DNA from: Clostridia bacterium
GTDB lineage: Bacteria; Bacillota; Clostridia; Oscillospirales; Acutalibacteraceae
Assembly (NCBI GenBank): GCA_900755895.1
Contig: CAAEIG010000168.1
Coordinates: forward strand, 1-64,000
Direction: 5' to 3'
DNA length: 64,000 nucleotides
In this document: positions 8,283-16,517 of the stretch, in pieces
Layout: each line of letters begins with the position of its first letter
How positions within the stretch are numbered: position 1 is the first letter of the stretch
Notes under the pieces: generated by a model
What the model was told of the DNA's origin: nothing
The model's database searches: none
Seen by the model: only the letters and a program-made list of their open reading frames with translations
Translations under genes and position numbers: made by a program

Positions 8283-8629
8283 TTGCAAACCCTCTCCAAT
8301 CTTTTGTTTTCCCGTTTTGTTTCGATGACATGGCGAATCGCGGCTCCGGGGCGAACCAGCAGCATCCGCGGCCCGGAAAAGCGCATCACTTCCCGGATCT
8401 TCTCCCGCATTTCCTGCTTGTAACAGTGTACCCGACAATTGGAACAAAAGGTCTTTGTTTCCATAAAGGGACACTGATCGCTACGGGACTGAGCATAGTC
8501 GAGAAGGGCCTGACACTCTGGGCAAAGCCCATTTTTTCTGCCGTGCCGCTTTTTGCAGTACAGGGCGATCATCTGAGCTACCATCTCTTTCTCCCGCAGA
8601 CGCTTGGAGGCTATATCTTGTTTTGCCAT
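8279..8629 (-). CDS. Nitrous oxide-stimulated promoter family protein
   Basis: 116 residues with the family pattern of paired cysteines: C-x2-C at LCPEC (about 36-39), CPF, and CSNCRVHCYK (about 62-69). The cysteine arrangement suggests metal binding; the biochemical role is unknown. It lies one base downstream of the ABC transporter gene and overlaps the DUF454 gene, so the four genes from 12019 to 7899 probably form one operon. Confidence 0.8.
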   Translation of the reverse strand: MAKQDIASKRLREKEMVAQMIALYCKKRHGRKNGLCPECQALLDYAQSRSDQCPFMETKTFCSNCRVHCYKQEMREKIREVMRFSGPRMLLVRPGAAIRHVIETKRENKRLERVCK

Positions 8630-8630
8630 A

Positions 8631-10286
8631 TCAGCTCATCCTCCCATTCTCCACAGAGTAGACTCGGTCTGCGATCTTCATGGTCGATTGCCGATGAGAC
8701 ACCAGCACCACTGTCTTATCCCCACGTTCTTCCCCAAGTGAGCGTAGAATTATCCCTTCGTTTAAACTGTCCAGATTGCTGGTTGGCTCGTCCAACAGAA
8801 GGAAATCCCCCTGGTGGAGAAAGGCTCTAGCCAGGCCCAGACGCTGACGCTCACCACCGGAGAGAGTGGCTCCCAGCTCTCCCACCGGGGTATCGTACCC
8901 CTGGGGCAGGCTTTGGATGAAATCGTCGACAGAGGCCTTCCGGCAAGCTGCCACCAGTTCCTCCTCCGTGGCATCCAGCTTAGCCAGGCGCAAGTTTTCC
9001 CGGATACTGTCGTGGAACAGGTGGGTTTCCTGGGTGACGAAACTCTCCATATCCCGCAAATCTGTGGTATTAATCTGGGCTACGTCCCGATCAGACACTG
9101 CCACTCGCCCCTGCTGCACCGCCCAAAACCGCATGAACAACTTTAAGAGAGTGGATTTTCCGCTGCCGCTCTTTCCCACAATGCCAACCACAGAGCCCTG
9201 AGGAATCTCCACAGAAACACGATCTAAGATGGTTTCCTCCCCATAAGCAAACGTGACCTGCTCTGCGGACGCCCCGGAAAAGCCGGTTTTTAATTTGCCG
9301 GCAACTTCCTCCACCACCGGGGATTCGTCTAAAATGTCCAAGATCCGGTTGCCGGCGGCAAAGGTGTGCTGCAGGGTGCTTCCCAGATTGGCTAAGGCCA
9401 CGCAGGGACCAAAGGAGCTCATCAGCGCCAGAGTTGGAAGAAGAACCCCGGCAAGCCCCACCTCGCCCGTGATATACAGTCCCAGGGCGGCAAAGAGCAT
9501 CGCCAGGTCAAAGAGGAGAATCACGGTATTGGTCACCGCCTGATTCCTACCCGCCACCTGTTTGAGCCGTTCCTCATCTTGAGAGAGGCTATCCGTGCGG
9601 GTATTCATCTCTTGCAAGCGCGCCTCACCACAGCCGTACTGAAGGATCTCTGAAAGCCCTCGCAGGCTATCCAACACAAAGCTGGACAGTTCCCCGGAGT
9701 TCTCTCGGAATTTCAAGCCGCCATCTCCACTCTGTTTTGACGCAATTAGAGGCACCGCCACTCCCACCACAACATAGGCAACCAGGGCCAGCAATCCCAA
9801 TGCCCAGTGAAAGCTGCCGATAAACAGGCACATCACCACGGTAAACAGGGCGGCAATGGCTATGGGCGAGATGGTGTGGGCGTAGAACACCTCCAGCAGT
9901 TCAATGTCGGAAGTGATGAGGGAAATGAGATTTCCCCTGTCTTTTCCCTCCAGCTTGGCGGGGCACAGTCTCCGCAGGGCGGCAAAGACGTTCTCACGCA
10001 GCAGGGCCAACAGCTTAAAGGCAATAAAGTGGTTGCAAGCTTGTTCCCCATACCGCAGAAACCCTCGCAAAACAGCCAACAGCACCAGGCCTACAAACAG
10101 CCAGGGCAAAGGAAAAGAATGCCCCAGGCCAATGACCTCCAACGCAGCGTACCCTCCTATGACCGTGAGGAACGCGGCACATAGATGTCCCACCAAGCCC
10201 ATGAGAATGGCCAACAGCATAAAGCCTGTCAGTGGTCGCACCAGCCCGATCAGTCGGGTCATCACAGAAAATCCAGATCGTTTCAT
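8631..10286 (-). CDS. ABC exporter, permease-ATPase half-transporter (CydC-like)
   Basis: 551 residues: six-helix permease domain (about 1-310) fused to an ATPase with Walker A GKSGSGKS (371-378), signature LSGGERQRLGLARAF, Walker B LLLDEP and switch histidine VSHRQS. Starts at 10286 with GAGGAGGG upstream, overlapping the stop of the partner by four bases. With the upstream gene it forms a heterodimeric exporter of the CydDC/MsbA type. CydDC exports thiols, but no cytochrome bd genes are near, so the substrate here is unknown. Confidence 0.85.
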   Translation of the reverse strand: MKRSGFSVMTRLIGLVRPLTGFMLLAILMGLVGHLCAAFLTVIGGYAALEVIGLGHSFPLPWLFVGLVLLAVLRGFLRYGEQACNHFIAFKLLALLRENVFAALRRLCPAKLEGKDRGNLISLITSDIELLEVFYAHTISPIAIAALFTVVMCLFIGSFHWALGLLALVAYVVVGVAVPLIASKQSGDGGLKFRENSGELSSFVLDSLRGLSEILQYGCGEARLQEMNTRTDSLSQDEERLKQVAGRNQAVTNTVILLFDLAMLFAALGLYITGEVGLAGVLLPTLALMSSFGPCVALANLGSTLQHTFAAGNRILDILDESPVVEEVAGKLKTGFSGASAEQVTFAYGEETILDRVSVEIPQGSVVGIVGKSGSGKSTLLKLFMRFWAVQQGRVAVSDRDVAQINTTDLRDMESFVTQETHLFHDSIRENLRLAKLDATEEELVAACRKASVDDFIQSLPQGYDTPVGELGATLSGGERQRLGLARAFLHQGDFLLLDEPTSNLDSLNEGIILRSLGEERGDKTVVLVSHRQSTMKIADRVYSVENGRMS

Positions 10287-12019
10287 GGGTTGTTTCCCTC
10301 CTCGCCATAGTGTTCCAAAGCGTATTGAGCATCCCACAGGCGGCGGTAAAGGCCACCGTTTTCCAGCAGCTCCTGATGGCTGCCGCTCTCTGCGATTCCG
10401 CCCCTTTCCAGCACATAGATTCTGTCAGCGTCCACCACATTGGCCAGCCGGTGAGAAATCAGCAGCACAGTCTTTTCCCGTGCCAACTTGCGGATGACCT
10501 CCATGATATCGTTTTCACTCTCCACATCTATGTTGGAGGTGGCCTCATCGAAAATGTAAACCGGGCTGTTGTGGAGAAGCCCTCTAGCCAGTGCCAACCG
10601 CTGCCGCTGGCCTCCGGACAGGTTCGATGCATTTTCCAGCAGCTGGGTGGTCAGACCCTGCTCTTGCCGGAGAAAATCGGCTAGATTCACCTGCTCCAGA
10701 GCCTGCCACAGCTGTTCTTCCGTAGCCTGGGGACAAGCCATACGCAGGTTCTCCTCCACCGTCCCCTTGAAAAGATGGCTTTGGTGACCGATGTAGGTGA
10801 CGTGCTCCAACAGGTCCCTTTTGTTAAGCTGGGAGAGTTCCACTCCCCCTATAGTGATGGAACCGCTATACTCCCGGTTTCTCCCAAGGAGCAGAGAGGC
10901 CAGTGTGGACTTTCCACAGCCGGACTCCCCCACCAAAGCAGTGAAGCTCCCCGCAGGACATACCAGGGAAACCTGGCGCAACACCTCCCTGCCCTCCTCG
11001 TACTGGAAGCTCACTTTTTCACAGCGGATGGAACAATCCTCCGGCACAGGCATCTCCCCAGGTGTGGGAACGGGAAGGTCCAACAGGCGGAAAATCTTCT
11101 CGCTGGCCGCCATACCGTTCATGGCAATGTGGAAGAAAGATCCCAATAGCCGCATGGGCAAGAAGAAGTCCGCAGCCAGAATCATAATCAACAAACAGCC
11201 ATAGAGGTCGATACGCCCCGCTTGAAATTGCCCCACTCCAAGAATGATCCCCAACGCCGCCCCACCATAGGCAACCAGATCCATAATGGTGATTGAGTTG
11301 AGCTGCATGGTCAGCACCTTCATAGTGATCTTCCGAAAACGCTCCGCCTGCTGATTCATCTGTTGCTGCTTGAAGGCATCCGCCTGGTAAATTTTCAAGG
11401 TCGTCAGCCCCTGGAGATCTTCTAAAAATGTGTCCCCTAAGGCCGTATACTGCCCCCAGTACTTCGACAAAAGTTTCTTTGCCCACCGCTGCACCACCAC
11501 GATGGAAACAGGAATCAAGGGCACACAGAGGAACAGTACCACCGCCGCCGGCAAACTGACAAAACCCAGCACAACAAAAAGGGTTAGGGGCGCCAGCATC
11601 GCGTAAAAGAATTGGGGCAGATAAGAGCCAAAGTATGTTTCCAACTGATCCACGCCTTCCACTGCCACCTGCACCACTTCCGAGGTGTTCACCTGCTCTT
11701 GGTAAGACGGACCCAGATTCAAAAGTTTGCGATAAAGCTTCTCCCGCAAGGTACGTTTCACCGCCTTGGACGAGAGGTAGCTCATACGAGTGGAAAATAG
11801 CGTACATACAGCCCGCAGAAGCAAGGTCCCGGCTGCTATCCCAAGAACCCCAAAAACCAAACTGGAGTCCGGAACACCTTGGAATAGAGCTGACAGCAGC
11901 TTGGCCAGGCTGGCCATCAAAAGAATGTTTGCCAAAAGCGAAATCCACTGGCAAACTACGTTTGCAGCAATGTATTTCTTGCTTTCTGGCACCGTATTCA
12001 CTAAGCGTTTGTTGATCAT
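10283..12019 (-). CDS. ABC exporter, permease-ATPase half-transporter (CydD-like)
   Basis: 578 residues: permease domain (about 1-320), then ATPase with Walker A GESGCGKS, signature LSGGQRQRLALARGL, Walker B VYIFDEATSNID and LISHRL. Start at 12019 follows GGGAGGA. It is first in an operon with the CydC-like partner and two small genes. The leader carries three inverted repeats of the form GGTTAG-N6-CTAACC, so expression is likely controlled by an unidentified repressor or activator. Substrate unknown. Confidence 0.85.
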   Translation of the reverse strand: MINKRLVNTVPESKKYIAANVVCQWISLLANILLMASLAKLLSALFQGVPDSSLVFGVLGIAAGTLLLRAVCTLFSTRMSYLSSKAVKRTLREKLYRKLLNLGPSYQEQVNTSEVVQVAVEGVDQLETYFGSYLPQFFYAMLAPLTLFVVLGFVSLPAAVVLFLCVPLIPVSIVVVQRWAKKLLSKYWGQYTALGDTFLEDLQGLTTLKIYQADAFKQQQMNQQAERFRKITMKVLTMQLNSITIMDLVAYGGAALGIILGVGQFQAGRIDLYGCLLIMILAADFFLPMRLLGSFFHIAMNGMAASEKIFRLLDLPVPTPGEMPVPEDCSIRCEKVSFQYEEGREVLRQVSLVCPAGSFTALVGESGCGKSTLASLLLGRNREYSGSITIGGVELSQLNKRDLLEHVTYIGHQSHLFKGTVEENLRMACPQATEEQLWQALEQVNLADFLRQEQGLTTQLLENASNLSGGQRQRLALARGLLHNSPVYIFDEATSNIDVESENDIMEVIRKLAREKTVLLISHRLANVVDADRIYVLERGGIAESGSHQELLENGGLYRRLWDAQYALEHYGEEGNNP

Positions 12020-12041
12020 GACCCAGTCCTCCCGGCCTTCA

Positions 12042-12135
12042 GATAGTTCCAACTAACAGCATCGCAGCGTAAAAGGTTAGTTCGTTCTAACCCTTGTGCA
12101 AAAAAGAAACCCGCACAAATTAGCACGGACTAACC
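12042..12135. promoter_or_regulatory. Three inverted repeats GGTTAG-N6-CTAACC upstream of the ABC exporter
   Basis: AATTAG-N6-CTAACC at 12118-12135, GGTTAG-N6-CTAACC at 12075-12092 (perfect arms) and GATAG-N6-CTAAC at 12042-12057. All three have the same spacer length and lie between the promoter and the start codon of the exporter. This is the layout of an operator array for a dimeric regulator such as a MarR or TetR protein. No gene for one lies next to the operon. Confidence 0.6.
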
Positions 12136-12145
12136 AAACGATAAT

Positions 12146-12174
12146 AGAGTACACTATTTTCCGGAGGATGTCAA
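12146..12174 (-). promoter_or_regulatory. Promoter of the ABC exporter operon
   Basis: On the minus strand TTGACA (12174-12169), 17 bases, TACTCT (12151-12146). The three inverted repeats follow immediately downstream. Confidence 0.5.
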
Positions 12175-12248
12175 TACAGAAGTCGGAAAGTGTGCGAATA
12201 ATGGGCCTATGTGTTTGAGATATCCACAGAATTTTGTGGCGGACACAC

Positions 12249-12647
12249 TCATTTGCCATCCAGCTTTTTGACCAGGTCCATCAGATAGCCTCTCTGCTGA
12301 CGCTTCAAGTAACCAGACACCAAGGGACGCATCCACCAATGCTTGGCGGTGACCGATTCTGTAAACGTCACCCGTGTTCCAGCTTGAGAGGATACAAAAC
12401 GTCCCTCCCAATGACCGGACATATTTTCGTTCTCCATGCGGAAAGCCCAAAAAGTGGGTTTCTCACAAACTGTCACCGTAAAGGTGGTAGCGTAGCCACT
12501 CTTGGTATACTCCACAAAGGTGGTTTCAGAGAGCACCTCCACCCGCGCCAGATCACTGCGCCAGGAGGTGTCCTCCAAGTTGGTCACCACACTCCACACC
12601 TGTTGGATGGGATAATGAAGCTCCCGTGTCATTTGAAATACTGCCAT
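12249..12647 (-). CDS. SRPBCC (START-like) domain protein
   Basis: 132 residues, the usual length for a single polyketide-cyclase/START-like helix-grip domain (VWSVVTNLEDTSWRSDLARVEV near the N-terminus, GTRVTFTESV in the strand region, and a long C-terminal helix). Such proteins bind hydrophobic ligands; no enzyme function can be assigned. Last gene of the WYL operon, 15 bases after the GyrI-like gene. Confidence 0.75.
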   Translation of the reverse strand: MAVFQMTRELHYPIQQVWSVVTNLEDTSWRSDLARVEVLSETTFVEYTKSGYATTFTVTVCEKPTFWAFRMENENMSGHWEGRFVSSQAGTRVTFTESVTAKHWWMRPLVSGYLKRQQRGYLMDLVKKLDGK

Positions 12648-12662
12648 GGGTTTATCCTCCTT

Positions 12663-13295
12663 TTAAGCTTTCTTCACCGGCTGGCGGATCACTGTTTTCA
12701 GCCGCTCCGGTTTGCATCGCCGCACGTCACTGAGGTAGATCTCGTGGTGAAAGCGATTCTCCCCAAAGTCCAGCTCCAAGCCCTGGGCTTTGGCGTACTC
12801 CTCCATAGCCGCGACAGTGGCAGGCTCGTTGTCGTAGGGGCCGATATGCATGCACTGAACGCACAGCCCCTCCTCCCAGCTAAAAAACTCCACCGGGGAG
12901 AAATCCTGTTTTTTCTTCTCGGTAGCCTCTCCAATGGCCCAGTCAAACACCTCTTTGGTGACAAACTCCGGCAGCCGGATTAGGGAGATCCACTGAAACG
13001 TCTCTTTGTGGATGTAGTCCACACCATGGATACCTTCCTGCCACCACAGGCCTTCCAAGGGCGGCACCACGTAGTCGAAATATCCCTCCAGCTGGTGTTT
13101 GCCCCGTTTGCTCATCTTGATGGTGAAAGCCACCGCGTACAGCATCCCCAGAGCCTGCTTGTACAGGCCACCCTCCTCATTGGGGTTGCCTTTCCCCCGC
13201 ACCGCCAGGAAATTCATGGCGGGCACTGTAACGATTCCCGGTTTCTTGGGAGGCAGATAGAATTCCTTGTACTCCTTTTTGTAGTCAAACGCCAT
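12663..13295 (-). CDS. GyrI-like small-molecule-binding domain protein
   Basis: 210 residues. N-terminal segment KKEYKEFYLPPKKPGIVTVPAM is typical of GyrI-like (AraC effector-binding type) proteins in Firmicutes, and CMHIGPYDNEPATVAAMEEY matches the second half of the domain (SOUL/GyrI fold). There is no DNA-binding domain, so it may bind or hydrolyse a small molecule on its own. It overlaps the upstream DUF3795 gene by 11 bases. Confidence 0.82.
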   Translation of the reverse strand: MAFDYKKEYKEFYLPPKKPGIVTVPAMNFLAVRGKGNPNEEGGLYKQALGMLYAVAFTIKMSKRGKHQLEGYFDYVVPPLEGLWWQEGIHGVDYIHKETFQWISLIRLPEFVTKEVFDWAIGEATEKKKQDFSPVEFFSWEEGLCVQCMHIGPYDNEPATVAAMEEYAKAQGLELDFGENRFHHEIYLSDVRRCKPERLKTVIRQPVKKA

Positions 13296-13929
13296 GGGGC
13301 GTCACCTTCTTTAGCTGTTCCAGGCGATGGTGTAGATCTTCCTCAAATTCCTGATCGGACAGGGCCAGATCCCGGATGTCCCTCCAGAGCTGGCAAGGAG
13401 TCTCCCCGCAGAATCCGCAGTGAGTCAGGCGCTTCCGGTTGGCAGCGCATGCATAAATAGGACAGGCTTTCCCCTCTGAAACAAAAAACGCCTTGCCCCT
13501 ACTCTCATTGCAGCCAGGGCAGTCCTTTTGGTAGAAGTTACATTCTCCACAAGCCTGGCCACAGACGGTCAGGCCCAGTGCCAGCCGCTGGGCCTTTTTA
13601 CTCAGTCCTCCCAGCACCAAGCCGTAGGACCTGTCCAGCATCTCCCGCAGCAGATCGTCGGACACCGCTCCGTCCGGCCGCACCGAGTTCCACCACTGCT
13701 TATCCGAATAGTACCCGGGCAGGATGTCCTCATACTCCCCCCGGAGAAGCTCCCCCTCCATAGGCTCCAGCTTCAGGTTGATGTAGTAGGGCTTGCCCTC
13801 CTTGTCCAGGCACACCGCCGCGAACATCTTCCCGCCGATGTGATACCGCACCCAGTTCCATACCGGCTGGAAGTCCTTGGTCACACCCCGCTTTTGCAGC
13901 AAGTATTCATCCAACCACTGATAACGCAT
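13285..13929 (-). CDS. MmcQ/YjbR-like domain fused to a cysteine-rich DUF3795 domain
   Basis: 214 residues from the ATG at 13929, where GAGGGGG is eight bases upstream; two in-frame ATGs further 5' overlap that site. The N-terminal half (to about 115) resembles MmcQ/YjbR proteins (KMFAAVCLDKEGKPYYINLK, YYSDKQWWNSV). The C-terminal half has the DUF3795 pattern of cysteines (CGQACGECNFYQKDCPGC, CPIYACA, HCGFCGETPC), likely metal-binding. A fusion of these two domains is uncommon. Second gene of the WYL operon. Confidence 0.72.
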   Translation of the reverse strand: MRYQWLDEYLLQKRGVTKDFQPVWNWVRYHIGGKMFAAVCLDKEGKPYYINLKLEPMEGELLRGEYEDILPGYYSDKQWWNSVRPDGAVSDDLLREMLDRSYGLVLGGLSKKAQRLALGLTVCGQACGECNFYQKDCPGCNESRGKAFFVSEGKACPIYACAANRKRLTHCGFCGETPCQLWRDIRDLALSDQEFEEDLHHRLEQLKKVTPHGV

Positions 13930-13942
13930 GGTCATTCCCCCT

Positions 13943-14845
13943 CTATTCATAGTGGCTCAGCGCCCGGCGCAACATGTGAGCCAAATTTTCCCGCAGCTCT
14001 GCCGGTTCCAGCAGTTCCGCCCCGTCCCCAAAGGTGAGCACCCAGCTGAGCAAGCCCTCCACATCCGGGAATCCCCATTGAAAGAGCAGTGTCCCCTCCG
14101 GCTCTACGGTGAAGCTTTCCGGGCCGTATTCCTCCACCAGCCGCCACTTCCATCGGGGAGAGAACCGCACCACTGCCTGGTACACAGGCGGGAAGATCCG
14201 GGCATCGTCAAAGTCGGGCAGGGGCGCTTCGCGAGGGACAAATTTCTCCCCCACGGAAAACTCCGTCATGCGCACCAGCTTGAACAGGCGGAAGTCCTCC
14301 CGGCTCTGGCACCAGCCCCAGAGATACCAGGCCGACCAGTGAAACACCAGATAATAGGGTTCCACCGTGCGCTGGCTCTCCCCGCCTGGGGCAAAGTAGG
14401 AGAAGCGCACCACCCGGTGATCATCTATAACTTCCCGGAGCGCCTCAATCTTGGGGGCGAGGGTATCCTTGTACCAGGAGGCCAAGTCGATGAGCACATG
14501 GGCATCTCCCGGTGCCAGGGTGTGGGATCCGGCGCTGAGCTTTTCCATCAGCTGGGCGTAGCGGCGGGTGCCGCTGACGCTGTCCAAACTCCGCAGCCCC
14601 GCCAGAATGGCCTGCATCTCCGGGGCAGTGAGAACGGTCCGGTCCACTCGATACCCCTCCATAATGGAGATTCCGCCCCCTGCTCCCTGGGTGGTGGTGA
14701 GGGGAATTCCCGCCTTGCTCAGAGACTCCAAGTCTCGCTGGATGGTCCGGCGGGACACCTCAAACCGCTCCGCCAGCTCCGGCGCGGTGACCTTCTCCCG
14801 TTGGAGCAGAAGGGATAAAATACCGATGAGCCGATCCAGTTTCAT
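13943..14845 (-). CDS. WYL-domain transcriptional regulator (YafY-like)
   Basis: 300 residues from the ATG at 14845, with GGAGGAG upstream. N-terminal HTH_11 domain (LLLQREKVTAPELAERFEVS and RRTIQRDLESL, about 8-45), central WYL domain (FHWSAWYLWGWCQSREDFR near 185-205) and a WCX-type C-terminus. WYL regulators sense ligands, often nucleic acids or nucleotides, in stress and defence settings. It heads an operon with DUF3795, GyrI-like and SRPBCC genes, which it probably controls. Confidence 0.88.
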   Translation of the reverse strand: MKLDRLIGILSLLLQREKVTAPELAERFEVSRRTIQRDLESLSKAGIPLTTTQGAGGGISIMEGYRVDRTVLTAPEMQAILAGLRSLDSVSGTRRYAQLMEKLSAGSHTLAPGDAHVLIDLASWYKDTLAPKIEALREVIDDHRVVRFSYFAPGGESQRTVEPYYLVFHWSAWYLWGWCQSREDFRLFKLVRMTEFSVGEKFVPREAPLPDFDDARIFPPVYQAVVRFSPRWKWRLVEEYGPESFTVEPEGTLLFQWGFPDVEGLLSWVLTFGDGAELLEPAELRENLAHMLRRALSHYE

Positions 14846-15034
14846 AAGGCGTCTCCTCCGCGATTTTTCTGTATTATACCACAGGAACACGACAGCTGTC
14901 CGTCATGTTTCTCCTTTTCTTTTTTGACACATCCAGTGACACAATCGCTTGCCCTTCCCCACTTCCCGTGATAAGATACAATCAGAGAAAATGTCCGCCC
15001 CCCTTCGCCGGCTCACAGTAAAGGAGGACACCCC

Positions 15035-15586
15035 ATGGCAAAAGGAAGAATTGTCCTGGTAAGCAGCGCACCAGGAACGGGAAAAAGTACCGTAGCCGCA
15101 CTTTTAGCCCGGGACTCCACTTTGGAGCGGTCACTGTACCTGCACACCGACGACTTTTACGACGCCCTCTGCAAAGGTGCCATCCCTCCCCATCTCCCTG
15201 GATCTCAGGATCAGAATCAGATTGTCATCGAAGCCTTCCGGGAAGCGGCCAAGCGCTTTGCCCAAGGAGGCTATGATGTTGTGGTGGACGGGGTTATCGG
15301 CCCCTGGTTTCTAGATCCCTGGCTCCAAGCCGCCCAGGAAGGGTATCAGGTACATTACCTGGTGTTGCGAGCCTCCAAGGAAACCACCCTCTCCCGGGCC
15401 CTGGGGCGTACCAAACTGGATGAAGCCACCAACCGAGAACTGGTGGAGACTATGTGGGCACAGTTTGCAGACCTTGGCCCATGGGAGCCCTGGTCTGTAG
15501 ACACCACCGATCTCACTCCCCCGGCCACGGCGGAATTGCTTCAGGAAAAACTGCGAAAAAATACCAACCTACTGACAGGAGAGTAA
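15035..15586 (+). CDS. P-loop kinase-like (AAA_33/zeta-toxin-like) protein
   Basis: 183 residues with Walker A SSAPGTGKST at 10-19, a DD motif in YLHTDDFYDA and a basic lid region (RALGRTK). The small-molecule or sugar kinase branch of the family fits the length; the phosphate acceptor is unknown. Start at 15035 follows AAGGAGG. Followed two bases later by the DUF2200 gene. Confidence 0.72.
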   Translation: MAKGRIVLVSSAPGTGKSTVAALLARDSTLERSLYLHTDDFYDALCKGAIPPHLPGSQDQNQIVIEAFREAAKRFAQGGYDVVVDGVIGPWFLDPWLQAAQEGYQVHYLVLRASKETTLSRALGRTKLDEATNRELVETMWAQFADLGPWEPWSVDTTDLTPPATAELLQEKLRKNTNLLTGE

Positions 15587-15588
15587 CC

Positions 15589-15933
15589 ATGGAAAAAGTT
15601 TTTCAAATGAAACTGAAAAAGATCTACCCTCTGCTGGTAGCTAAGGCAGAGAAAAAAGGCCGCACTCGTGCGGAGGTGGACCAGGTCACCTGCTGGCTCA
15701 CCGGATACAGCCAGGAAGAATTGAGCTCCTTGGTGGAGAGTGACATCGCCTACGGGGATTTCTTCCAAAACGCACCCGCGCCCAACCCCAATCGGAAGCT
15801 GATCACTGGATCCGTCTGCGGGGTAAAGGTGGAAACCATTGAAGACCCACTGATGCAGGAAATCCGCTACCTGGACAAGCTGGTGGATGAGCTGGCCAAG
15901 GGAAAAGCCATGGATAAAATTTTGCGGAAATAG
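15589..15933 (+). CDS. DUF2200 family protein
   Basis: 114 residues covering a complete DUF2200 domain: MKLKKIYPLLVAKAEKKGR, the tryptophan-containing TCWLTGYS, DFFQNAPAPNPN, and IRYLDKLVDELAKGK at the end. The family is small, cytosolic and uncharacterised. Start at 15589 with ACAGGAGAG upstream. It is co-transcribed with the kinase-like gene and followed by a terminator. Confidence 0.88.
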   Translation: MEKVFQMKLKKIYPLLVAKAEKKGRTRAEVDQVTCWLTGYSQEELSSLVESDIAYGDFFQNAPAPNPNRKLITGSVCGVKVETIEDPLMQEIRYLDKLVDELAKGKAMDKILRK

Positions 15934-15942
15934 AACAGTCTG

Positions 15943-15976
15943 AAAGGGATGAGGCACTTGGTCTCATCCCTTTCTC
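15943..15976 (+). terminator. Terminator after the DUF2200 gene
   Basis: AAAGGGATGAG (15943-15953) pairs with CTCATCCCTTT (15963-15973) around a 9-base loop; TTTCTC tail. Confidence 0.75.
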
Positions 15977-16080
15977 AATGCCCTTTCCAGCTTGGAAGTT
16001 ACGGTGTAGAACCAGAAACACACTCTGCTGCCACCCCACTACTATGCAGCATATTTTTTCAGAAAATGGTATTTTCTTTC

Positions 16081-16108
16081 TTGACATTTTCAAATAAGCA
16101 TTTATAAT
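16081..16108 (+). promoter_or_regulatory. Strong promoter of the lrgAB operon
   Basis: TTGACA (16081-16086), 16-base spacer, TATAAT (16103-16108): both boxes are consensus. The operator at 16110-16128 covers the expected start site. Confidence 0.85.
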
Positions 16109-16109
16109 T

Positions 16110-16128
16110 CAACTGGTACTACCAGTTG
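16110..16128. promoter_or_regulatory. GntR/FadR-type operator at the lrgAB start site
   Basis: CAACTGGTA-C-TACCAGTTG is a perfect dyad. Its core TGGTNNNACCA is the pattern bound by FadR-subfamily GntR proteins, and such a regulator is the fourth gene of this operon. Position just after the -10 box predicts autorepression. Confidence 0.75.
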
Positions 16129-16143
16129 AAAGAAGGAACGCTT

Positions 16144-16515
16144 GTGAAATTTGTGAGACAGTTCTGTATCATTTTGCTCATCACATTTTTGGGAGAGCTG
16201 CTCAACATTCTCATTCCCCTGCCCATTCCGGCCAGTGTGTATGGGCTGGTGTTGATGCTGATTGCACTGCAATCCCGCCTTGTGAAAGTGGAGCACGTAA
16301 AAGAGACCGCTGTTTTCCTGATTGAAATTATGCCGGTCATGTTTATTCCCGCCGGAGCAGGACTTTTGGAATCCTGGGGTGTGTTACAGCCGATTTGGCT
16401 GCCAGTATGTATCATCACTGTGGCAACCACTGTGATTGTCATGGCAGTTACCGGCCGTGTAACCCAGGCCATTATCCGGTTAGAGAAAAAGAAAAAAGAA
16501 GGAAAGCAGGCGTAA
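16144..16515 (+). CDS. lrgA: CidA/LrgA family holin-like membrane protein
   Basis: 123 residues, four hydrophobic helices, with the family motif LGELLNILIPLPIPASVYGLVLM and a lysine-rich end. The GTG at 16144 is preferred because AGAAGGA lies six bases upstream; a TTG at 16126 falls inside the operator. LrgA/CidA proteins modulate murein hydrolase activity and, with LrgB, can act as a pyruvate or overflow-metabolite uptake system. First gene of lrgA-lrgB-kinase-gntR. Confidence 0.88.
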   Translation: MKFVRQFCIILLITFLGELLNILIPLPIPASVYGLVLMLIALQSRLVKVEHVKETAVFLIEIMPVMFIPAGAGLLESWGVLQPIWLPVCIITVATTVIVMAVTGRVTQAIIRLEKKKKEGKQA

Positions 16516-16517
16516 AG

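Noticed and set aside
12249..13929. Toxin-antitoxin or CRISPR-like elements near the WYL operon
   Set aside because: No direct repeats with spacers and no small antitoxin-like gene pair were seen.
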